Assembly: GCA_002328625.1 (NCBI GenBank)
Contig: DCVC01000023.1
Coordinates: 1-5,528 of the forward strand
Length of the DNA stretch: 5,528 nt
DNA from: Bacteroidales bacterium UBA2198
GTDB lineage: Bacteria > Bacteroidota > Bacteroidia > Bacteroidales > VadinHA17
Direction: 5' to 3'
Every line of letters starts with the position of its first letter. Position 1 is the first letter of the stretch. The notes under the pieces were generated by a model. That model searched no databases. It saw only the letters and a list, made by a program, of their open reading frames with translations, and was not told where the DNA came from. Of this stretch, positions 1 through 5,270 are shown in pieces. The translations under genes were made by a program, and so were the position numbers.

Positions 1-35
1 CTTAAGTTCTGGAGAAACATTTTAAAGAATTAATT

Positions 36-710
36 ATGAAGAAGTTATGCAATTATCTTTATCTATTGGCCTTCATCCTCTATCCTTTTCTGGGGAATGC
101 GAAAGAACCAACAACTGATTTGGAGCGCGGCAGCATACATCCGGGTTTTATTATCACACTTCAGGGAGATACCGTAAAGGGATATCTGTTGAATATAAAT
201 CTCTGGTTAAATCAGAGAATGACTTTTTTCTACACTGATCCAAATGATCGCAACGGAAGGATCAAATATACACCAAAGGAGATCAAGGCTTACCAGGTTG
301 GTCCCAGGTATTATGAAAGCTTCCGCCATCCCTTTACAAACAGTACACATAGTGATAATTTTCTTCTTCGGAAGCAGGACGGACCAATAAAATATTACGT
401 CTGGTATTTTGATGAGGATAAAAGCAAACTGATGGTTTGGGATAGGATCTCGATTGCTGATCTGGGGAAAGCTTTTCTGTTTGAGGAAAGCGAGCTCTGG
501 AAAGATGAATTCGCCATGAGAAAAGGTGACAAAATACTCATTCCCTTTAATTTGAAGTTCCTGTTAAAATTCAACAAAAATATGGCCGATTATGTCAAGG
601 ATTATCCGGAGCTTGCACAAAAAATCATCAATAAAGAAGAGGGTTATAAGAATATTAATATTGAGGCAATAATTAGGGAATACAATGAATGGCACCTGCA
701 TAACCACTGA
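36..710 (+). CDS. Secreted protein of unknown function, Bacteroidota type
   Basis: This is a 224-residue protein with a clear N-terminal signal peptide: basic MKK start, hydrophobic core at about residues 5-20, and probable cleavage after GNA (residues 20-22). There is no lipobox cysteine, so it is probably released into the periplasm or beyond rather than lipidated. The mature part opens with PGFIITLQGDTVKGYL (residues 36-51), a strand-rich start I recognise from many uncharacterised exported Bacteroidota proteins. It is followed by an aromatic, charged middle with YYVWYFDEDK at 120-129, and a helical tail that ends in REYNEWH (214-220). No catalytic motif or further membrane segment is visible, and no function can be assigned. 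The ATG at 36 is favoured because the signal peptide begins exactly there. No good Shine-Dalgarno site lies at normal distance; GGAGA at 11-15 is too far upstream. The gene is convergent with the nitroreductase-like gene. Coding status is secure; role is unknown. Confidence 0.85.
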   Translation: MKKLCNYLYLLAFILYPFLGNAKEPTTDLERGSIHPGFIITLQGDTVKGYLLNINLWLNQRMTFFYTDPNDRNGRIKYTPKEIKAYQVGPRYYESFRHPFTNSTHSDNFLLRKQDGPIKYYVWYFDEDKSKLMVWDRISIADLGKAFLFEESELWKDEFAMRKGDKILIPFNLKFLLKFNKNMADYVKDYPELAQKIINKEEGYKNINIEAIIREYNEWHLHNH

Positions 711-843
711 AAAAATACGGATGTTCCGGAGAATTCCGTTGTGGGTATCTACTAATTTAAATTCGACGTGATCGCAGGTTTACCCGTCGAAGGATTAGCA
801 CTTATTGGAACATAGAGCCTGAAACACTCACGACCTCACGAGA
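711..843. other. Convergent intergenic region with a small hairpin
   Basis: This 133-base gap separates the 3' ends of two convergent genes. It contains a perfect 7-bp inverted repeat, TTCGACG (762-768) with CGTCGAA (785-791), around a 16-base loop, and a weaker 5-bp repeat, ACGGA with TCCGT, at about 717-739. Neither is followed by a T-tract in either direction, so I do not call an intrinsic terminator, although transcripts from both sides must end near here. Confidence 0.3.
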
Positions 844-1419
844 TTATTGTTTATAGTTCACCACCTCTTCCATTCTCTTCCTGGTCGATGCAGACGAAAC
901 AGCATCAATGCTCTTGTCAATATGACCTACCCTGAGCACAGTCATAGCCCGGTAACCCTCAGGAATTTCAAGCAATTGTCTCTTTGTTGTATTTATATTA
1001 TTTACAGGACCAGCATAAATATGTGCTCCAAGACCAAGACTCTGAGCCGCTATATACATATTCTGTGTTGCAAGGGCACAGTCAAAATCAACATTTATAC
1101 CCTGTTGCTCTGCTTCCAGACCAGACACAATTATTAAAATATTCCCCGGAGTCGCATTCCGGACTATTTCACCAATAAGATTATTATCCTTTACAACAGT
1201 AAATTTCCATAGCTGGCTGTTTCTTGCGCTCGGAGCCTTTATGCCGCACCTCAGGATAAGGTCTAAATCACTTTCGGATACGGATTCTGATGTAAACGTT
1301 CTTGCCGAGTAACCCGACAATATAACATCTGTCACACTGTTGCCATTAGTCTGACCATATAGGACGGCAGTGCCCATTATAAGCACTATGATAACTGAAA
1401 AAGCTGTTTTCTTAACCAC
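844..1419 (-). CDS. Exported nitroreductase-family protein
   Basis: The protein belongs to the FMN-dependent nitroreductase family, which reduces nitro compounds, quinones or flavins with NAD(P)H. From the GTG start at 1419 it has 191 residues and opens with a classic signal peptide or anchor: MVKK, then a hydrophobic core at about residues 5-21 ending in LYGQ. Family landmarks follow: SGYSARTF (35-42, FMN phosphate loop), APSARNSQLWKF (62-73), the helix with ALATQN and SLGLGAH (115-133), YRAMTVLRVGH (146-156) and the final RKRMEEVVNY (180-189). Two usually conserved residues differ: Gly36 stands where Arg is typical, and Leu70 replaces the usual Pro of the N-Q-P-W motif. Substrate cannot be predicted. 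An in-frame TTG at 1464 would add 15 residues, and an in-frame stop lies directly before it; GTG is preferred because it places the basic residues at the very N terminus. The ATG at 1377 would cut into the signal peptide. Most soluble family members lack such an N terminus, so a periplasmic or inner-membrane location is inferred. Confidence 0.82.
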   Translation of the reverse strand: MVKKTAFSVIIVLIMGTAVLYGQTNGNSVTDVILSGYSARTFTSESVSESDLDLILRCGIKAPSARNSQLWKFTVVKDNNLIGEIVRNATPGNILIIVSGLEAEQQGINVDFDCALATQNMYIAAQSLGLGAHIYAGPVNNINTTKRQLLEIPEGYRAMTVLRVGHIDKSIDAVSSASTRKRMEEVVNYKQ

Positions 1420-1435
1420 GATGGGTATTTTTTTA

Positions 1436-1464
1436 ATTATTAAAACTGTTTTGATACTTGACAA
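1436..1464 (-). promoter_or_regulatory. Possible promoter of the nitroreductase-like gene
   Basis: On the - strand, TTGTCA (1459-1464) and AATAAT (1436-1441) are exactly 17 bases apart, each one mismatch from the sigma-70 consensus hexamers. If used, transcription would begin about ten bases before the GTG at 1419 and would exclude the TTG start at 1464. The main Bacteroidota sigma factor prefers a TTTG/TAnnTTTG promoter, and the region is AT-rich, so this may be chance. Confidence 0.22.
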
Positions 1465-1638
1465 TCAACTAATCTGGTTTATTCCTTTTGTCAGGGCTTT
1501 TGTTTCGCTCACGAAATGAAGTCCAAATGAATTAAGGAGCGTAAGTTAATAATTGTTTAAAAATAAAAGTCACAGGTTGTGTTCCTATAGAAATGTATAT
1601 TATTTTTAACTCAGAAACTATTGAAAAATAGCTTCATG

Positions 1639-1646
1639 TACCTTCG
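1639..1646 (+). promoter_or_regulatory. Possible Bacteroidota -7 promoter element
   Basis: TACCTTCG matches the Bacteroidota -7 consensus TAnnTTTG at all but one fixed position and lies 13 bases before the ATG at 1660. A TTG at 1621-1623 could serve as the -33 element, but its 15-base spacing is shorter than the usual 19 or so. If real, it would give a very short leader and would rule out translation from 1621 or 1636. Confidence 0.25.
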
Positions 1647-1659
1647 TATAAGCATTGCG

Positions 1660-2322
1660 ATGACCAGCTACGTGAAAAAGTTAATTTCAGAGGGTGAGAA
1701 TCAGCAGCTTGACTTTAAATACTGCGTTTCTGACAGCAGAAAAATAGCAAGGACATTATCAGCCTTTTCAAACAGCGATGGGGGAAGGATACTTATCGGA
1801 GTGAGGGATAATGGCAGTATATCCGGAATTAAAACGGATGAAGAAATTTATATGGTTGACACGGCTGCACAGCTTTTTTGCAGGCCCGAAATTGCTTACA
1901 CAATAAAACAACATATTACAGGAGGAAAGACAATTTTGGAGGTTGTGGTGATCAAAGGAGCTAAAAGACCATATCAGGCTAAAGATGAAAACGGGAAGTG
2001 GCGCTCATACTTCCGGCACCATGATCAAAATCTTGTGGCAAACAGGGTATTGCTTCAGGTCTGGCGAAAAGAGGAAAAGAAATCCGGCGTACTCGTAAAA
2101 TTTGGTACAGCTGAAAACTCTCTGATGGATTACCTTGGGAAAAACGGCTCAATTACATTATCAAAGTTCAGAAAAATTGCCAGGATCTCTTCCTATAGGG
2201 CAGAAGCAATATTGGCAAATCTTATAATATTCAAGGTCTTAATAATGAATGCTTCAGAAAAAGGATTCAGCTATGAACTTAATATGGTTGAGGCACAAAA
2301 GCTCAACGCCGCATCATTATAA
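1660..2322 (+). CDS. AlbA_2 / Schlafen AAA-4-type putative DNA-binding protein
   Basis: From the ATG at 1660 the product has 220 residues. Residues 7-115 form an AlbA_2 (divergent AAA-4, PF04326-like) domain. Its landmarks are the opening ISEGENQQLDFK (9-20), SRKIARTLSAFSNSDGGRIL (26-45) running into IGVRDNGSISGI (46-57), a core strand TILEVVVIKG (91-100), and the KRPY followed by WRSYFR (102-119) that usually closes the fold. A helical C-terminal part (about 145-195, with LMDYLGKNGSITLSKFRKIA) looks like a winged-helix or other DNA-contacting segment. The domain is found in many bacterial proteins annotated as transcriptional regulators or ATP-binding proteins, but I recall no defined role for this short Bacteroidales form. 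Upstream in-frame starts exist: TTG at 1621 and ATG at 1636. The start at 1660 is preferred because homologues as I remember them begin only a few residues before the ISxGExQQLDFK motif. The gene stands alone, divergent from the nitroreductase-like gene. Confidence 0.85.
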   Translation: MTSYVKKLISEGENQQLDFKYCVSDSRKIARTLSAFSNSDGGRILIGVRDNGSISGIKTDEEIYMVDTAAQLFCRPEIAYTIKQHITGGKTILEVVVIKGAKRPYQAKDENGKWRSYFRHHDQNLVANRVLLQVWRKEEKKSGVLVKFGTAENSLMDYLGKNGSITLSKFRKIARISSYRAEAILANLIIFKVLIMNASEKGFSYELNMVEAQKLNAASL

Positions 2323-2363
2323 AGGTGAATATAAGATAACAAGCAGGGGGGCTATAAGAAAAA

Positions 2364-2384
2364 CCGGGCTAAAGGCGAGCCCGG
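2364..2384 (+). terminator. GC-rich hairpin downstream of the AlbA_2 gene, possible terminator
   Basis: A perfect 7-bp stem, CCGGGCT (2364-2370) with AGCCCGG (2378-2384), encloses a 7-base loop. It lies 41 bases after the stop codon at 2322 and is the strongest hairpin in the 205-base gap. A run of five T residues comes only at 2399-2403, 14 bases past the stem, so this is not a textbook intrinsic terminator. It could equally protect the 3' end of the transcript. Apart from this hairpin I see nothing convincing in 2323-2527. Confidence 0.35.
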
Positions 2385-2527
2385 AAGAGCCAAATCCATT
2401 TTTATGTGAACTGCATAACCGCAAGACCACACGACAATTATTATGCTGCAGAAAATATCATGAACTGAAAAATTTTCTAATATTGGAGTCCTGATATTAA
2501 TTCTGACTTTAATGTTCCGGTAGAAAA

Positions 2528-4051
2528 ATGGGAATTACAAATCGCATCGGATTTGATAATGATAAGTATCTTAAAGAGCAAACATCTGCTATTCTTGAAA
2601 GAGTGAACCGGTTTAATGATAAACTGTACCTGGAATTCGGAGGCAAGATTTTATTCGATTATCATGCGGCCAGAGTACTGCCCGGATTTGATCCGAATGT
2701 AAAGATGCGGCTTTTACAAATATTAAAAGATAAGATTGATGTAATTCTGTGTATTCATGCAGGTGCTATTGAAAGAAAAAAGATCAGGGCCGATTTTGGC
2801 ATTACATACGATGTTGATGCGTTAAAAACGATTGATGATTTCAGGGAGTGGGGTATAGATATCACAGCTGTGGTTATTACACGTTATCAGAATCAGTCCC
2901 CTGCAAAAGCTTTTAAGAACAAGCTCGAATTAAGGGGGATCAAGGTATATTTACATTATCCTACTAAAGGATATCCTACGGATGTTAACCTGATTGTAAG
3001 CGATCAGGGATATGGAGCTAACGAATACATAAGGACCAGCAATCCAATTGTGGTTGTCACAGGGCCTGGGCCGGGCAGCGGTAAACTTGCCACCTGCATG
3101 TGTAATCTTTACAATGAATATAAAAATGGAGTTAAGGCCGGATATGCGAAATTTGAAACTTTTCCGATCTGGGACCTGCCAGTTAATCATATGGTAAATC
3201 TCGCCTATGAAGCGGCTACCGTTGATTTGGAGGACAGAGTGTTAATTGATGAATATCACTTGAAAGCCTATAACGTAAAAACTGTAAATTATAACCGTGA
3301 TATAGAGGCGTTTCATTTACTCAAAAGAATAATTGAAAAAATAACCGGCGGGGAGTCTATGTATCAATCTCCTACCGATATGGGAGTAAACCGTGCAAGT
3401 GCGGGTATTCTGAATGACAGCATAATCACTGAAGCATCTTATCAGGAAATTATCAGGAGATATTTCAGGTGTGCCGTCGAATATGCAATTGGTTTAGTTG
3501 ATAAGGACACCCTCGACCGGATGGAAATAATAATGAATAATACAGGGGCAAAAGTTGAAGACCGGAAAGTGGTGCTGCCGGCGAGAGAGGCCGCAAAAGA
3601 AGCTGAAAAATGCGGAAAAGGCAATGCAGGTATCTACAGTGGAGCCGCTATAGAATTGCATGACGGAACTATCATTACGGGTAAAAACTCCCCTCTGATG
3701 CAGGCATCTTCAAGTCTGATACTGAATGCTGCCAAACATCTGGCAGGCCTCCCCGACAAAATGTACCTTCTGCCCGAAAACATAATTGATTCGGTAACAC
3801 ATCTGAAAAAAGACATACTGAATGGCAAAATGGTCAGCCTGGATGTCGATGAAACCCTGATAGCGCTTGGTATAAGCGCTTTATCTAATCCGGCAGCGAA
3901 AATGGCATTGGAAAACCTGAAATTGCTGCGCAACTGCGAAGTCCATCTTACACATATCCCAACTCCGGGCGATGAAGCAGGTTGGCGCAAATTAAAAGTA
4001 AACCTGACATGTGATCCTGAATATTCAGGCAAAAGTCTTTTTATTAGCTGA
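2528..4051 (+). CDS. UPF0371 / DUF1846 family protein
   Basis: This 507-residue product is recognisable over its whole length as a UPF0371 (DUF1846, PF08903) protein. Its length equals the family norm of about 500, so it looks intact. Landmarks are RIGFDNDKYL (6-15), LYLEFGGKILFDYHAARVLP (33-52), IRADFGITYD (86-95), KGYPTDVNLIVSDQGYG (147-163), VVVTGPGPGSGKLATC (175-190), AKFETFPIWDLP (207-218), NYNRDIEAF (254-262), ITGGESMYQSPTDMGVNR (272-289), EDRKVVLPARE (344-354) and the end LTCDPEYSGKSLF (493-505). The glycine-rich GPGPGSGK stretch recalls a nucleotide-binding loop but lacks strict Walker A spacing and the following Ser or Thr. Structures exist for the family, but I know of no established reaction. 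No signal peptide or membrane segment is seen, so it is probably cytosolic. The ATG at 2528 fits the family N terminus; there is no Shine-Dalgarno site. Homologues are best known from Firmicutes and are scattered elsewhere, so horizontal history is possible but not shown here. Confidence 0.93.
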   Translation: MGITNRIGFDNDKYLKEQTSAILERVNRFNDKLYLEFGGKILFDYHAARVLPGFDPNVKMRLLQILKDKIDVILCIHAGAIERKKIRADFGITYDVDALKTIDDFREWGIDITAVVITRYQNQSPAKAFKNKLELRGIKVYLHYPTKGYPTDVNLIVSDQGYGANEYIRTSNPIVVVTGPGPGSGKLATCMCNLYNEYKNGVKAGYAKFETFPIWDLPVNHMVNLAYEAATVDLEDRVLIDEYHLKAYNVKTVNYNRDIEAFHLLKRIIEKITGGESMYQSPTDMGVNRASAGILNDSIITEASYQEIIRRYFRCAVEYAIGLVDKDTLDRMEIIMNNTGAKVEDRKVVLPAREAAKEAEKCGKGNAGIYSGAAIELHDGTIITGKNSPLMQASSSLILNAAKHLAGLPDKMYLLPENIIDSVTHLKKDILNGKMVSLDVDETLIALGISALSNPAAKMALENLKLLRNCEVHLTHIPTPGDEAGWRKLKVNLTCDPEYSGKSLFIS

Positions 4052-4096
4052 TGAGCCGTAACGTGAACGAGGTGAATGGGACAGAGAGCCCGGAGC

Positions 4097-4114
4097 GAAG
4101 AGCAAGGCTTCTTC
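4097..4114 (+). terminator. Weak bulged hairpin after the UPF0371 gene
   Basis: GAAGAGC (4097-4103) can pair with GC plus TCTTC (4107-4108 and 4110-4114), leaving one bulged T and an AAG loop. It lies 46 bases after the UPF0371 stop codon. No clean T-tract follows, so a terminator role is only possible. Confidence 0.18.
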
Positions 4115-4148
4115 TTCAGTCAGATATCGGAATCAGATCTATCTTAGC

Positions 4149-4169
4149 TTATTAAAATCAATTTAATAA
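4149..4169. repeat. AT-only inverted repeat between convergent genes
   Basis: TTATTAAA (4149-4156) and TTTAATAA (4162-4169) form a perfect 8-bp inverted repeat with a 5-base loop. It sits in the convergent gap between the UPF0371 and Mth938-like genes, where a bidirectional stop signal would be useful. The stem has no GC pairs and no flanking T-tract, so the hairpin would be weak, and chance is likely in such AT-rich DNA. Confidence 0.25.
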
Positions 4170-4182
4170 TAAATGGGCTGTT

Positions 4183-4527
4183 TCAACAGGTCAGGTGAAG
4201 GATCAGGTTGGTATGGTGATCGTTAATATGTTTTACTGCCTCAGGCGTGCTCATTATAACAAGTTTCACTCCTTTGCGGATTGCTGTTCTGTTAACTTCA
4301 TCCATTACCGGAAGGCCAGAGCCATGACCTGTACCGATAATGAGACGCTTGCAATTCCATGGGATATTCTCTTCCACTGACAGCGGTGTATGCCCGTACG
4401 TATCTCTGTATTTTTTCGATTCTGCTTTTTTTCTTTTTTTGACCAAGCCATTATCTATGGTCACATCTTTAGTATAGATCTCACCGTCAATAATTATTGA
4501 ACCGAATGTAAGATTATTTATTACCAT
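4183..4527 (-). CDS. Mth938-like (DUF498 / NDUFAF3-type fold) protein
   Basis: The 114-residue product is a single-domain Mth938-like protein (PF04430), full length for the family. Recognisable features are FGSIIIDGEIYTKDVTI (8-24), the YGHTPLSVEE stretch (44-53), LIIGTGHGSGLPVMDEV (62-78), the helix and strand GVKLVIMSTPEAV (86-98) and the characteristic ending HLTC (111-114). The fold is shared with the mitochondrial complex I assembly factor NDUFAF3, but the bacterial single-domain proteins have no settled function. A role in respiratory complex assembly should not be assumed here, since no nuo or other respiratory gene is nearby. No signal peptide or membrane segment is visible, so it is cytosolic. 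A basic patch, VKKRKKAESKK (29-39), lies in the loop between the first strands. The ATG at 4527 is supported by a strong Shine-Dalgarno site. The gene is divergent from the sigma factor gene and convergent with UPF0371. Confidence 0.9.
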   Translation of the reverse strand: MVINNLTFGSIIIDGEIYTKDVTIDNGLVKKRKKAESKKYRDTYGHTPLSVEENIPWNCKRLIIGTGHGSGLPVMDEVNRTAIRKGVKLVIMSTPEAVKHINDHHTNLILHLTC

Positions 4528-4535
4528 AAGGTTCT

Positions 4536-4542
4536 ACCTCCT
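4536..4542 (-). promoter_or_regulatory. Strong Shine-Dalgarno site of the Mth938-like gene
   Basis: Read on the - strand, AGGAGGT lies 8 bases before the ATG at 4527, a near-perfect match to the 16S rRNA 3' end at good spacing. No other gene in this window has a comparable site. This fixes the start of the Mth938-like gene and is unusual for Bacteroidota, where such sites are rare. Confidence 0.7.
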
Positions 4543-4696
4543 GTTTCTTTTTGTTTAAATTTAAGGAATGTACCGGAAATATCCTGAATTGAAGAAGGTG
4601 CTTTATATTAGCAATTTAAGAACTAAATATGGATAAAAGTTCAGAAATAACCAGAATTTTAAAATATAATTCGTCATTATTCGTCTATGGAAACAA

Positions 4697-5269
4697 ATGT
4701 CCTCTGATATGAGCCCGAAAGAATCAAAAAGGATAACATCTGCATATAAAAGTGAGCATAACCGGTTGCTCGGCTACATAAGGAAGAGGATTCCGAGTCG
4801 GATGGAGGCTGAGGATATCCTGCACGATATCTTTTACCAGCTCACAGTCGGATTCAACGATATCAGGAGAATCGAAAGCCTTACGTCCTGGCTCTATAAA
4901 GTGGCAGATAATCGTATCACTGATCTTTTCAGGAAGAGAAACCATGAAGTTTTCAGTTATAATGACAGTGTAATTGAAGGAGAGGATGCTCCTCTGACAC
5001 TCGAGGAGATTTTACCGGCAGTTGGAACGACTCCGGGCGATGAGCAACTGAAGGAGATGATATGGGAAACTATTGAAGAGACACTTTCAGCATTGCCAGA
5101 GGAACAAAGGAGTGTATTTGTTAACAATGAGTTCGAGGAGATGAGCTTCAGGGAGATTTCCGAAAAAACAGGTATCGGAATCAACACACTCATCTCAAGG
5201 AAACGCTATGCAGTGCTTGCACTCAGAAAAAACCTTAATGAATTGTATAAACTTTTAATAAACTATTAG
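4697..5269 (+). CDS. RNA polymerase sigma factor, ECF subfamily
   Basis: The 190-residue protein has the two-domain layout of ECF sigma factors. Region 2 covers about residues 20-82: AEDILHDIFYQLT (38-50) is the core-binding helix, and SWLYKVADNRITDLFRKR (64-81) is the -10 recognition helix. An acidic linker (83-120) follows. Region 4 covers about 125-183 with LSALPEEQRSVF (130-141) and the helix-turn-helix MSFREISEKTGIGINTLISR (149-168) for -35 contact. It would direct RNA polymerase to a dedicated promoter set, probably in response to an envelope or metal signal, but the signal cannot be read from sequence. An ATG at 4709 is an alternative start and would remove only four residues outside the domains. 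A further ATG at 4687 is out of frame and reaches a stop after six codons. The next gene begins one base after the stop codon, and its product is a membrane protein, the usual setting for a sigma factor/membrane partner pair. No susC/susD or FecR-like gene is seen here. Confidence 0.94.
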   Translation: MSSDMSPKESKRITSAYKSEHNRLLGYIRKRIPSRMEAEDILHDIFYQLTVGFNDIRRIESLTSWLYKVADNRITDLFRKRNHEVFSYNDSVIEGEDAPLTLEEILPAVGTTPGDEQLKEMIWETIEETLSALPEEQRSVFVNNEFEEMSFREISEKTGIGINTLISRKRYAVLALRKNLNELYKLLINY

Positions 5270-5270
5270 T

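Noticed and set aside
847..1178. Two + strand open frames opposite the nitroreductase-like gene
   Set aside because: They are antisense to a gene with clear family motifs, and their cysteine- and histidine-rich translations look like shadows.
1503..1516. Small hairpin TTTCG-CTCA-CGAAA in the divergent gap
   Set aside because: The stem is only five Watson-Crick pairs, with no T-tract or adjacent operator-like context. Nothing suggests function.
2249..2494. An 81-codon + strand open frame extending past the AlbA_2 gene end
   Set aside because: It overlaps the AlbA_2 gene in another frame, reads through the GC-rich hairpin, and its translation has no recognisable domain or protein-like composition.
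2484..2520. TTG followed by TAATGTTCCG as a Bacteroidota promoter for UPF0371
   Set aside because: The -7 element has the wrong internal spacing (TA-N3-TTCCG) and the gap to the TTG is longer than usual, so the match is too loose to call.
3634..4032. A 132-codon - strand open frame inside the UPF0371 gene
   Set aside because: It is antisense to the well-conserved C-terminal part of UPF0371 and has no family resemblance of its own.
4174..4189. GGGCTGTTTCAACAGG, resembling an insertion sequence end or terminator arm
   Set aside because: There is no matching inverted copy, no target-site duplication and no transposase nearby. The short palindrome CTGTT/AACAG overlaps the Mth938-like stop codon and is likely chance.
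4665..4670. TATAAT upstream of the sigma factor gene
   Set aside because: No -35-like hexamer lies at 16-18 bases upstream, and such a match is expected by chance in this AT-rich stretch.
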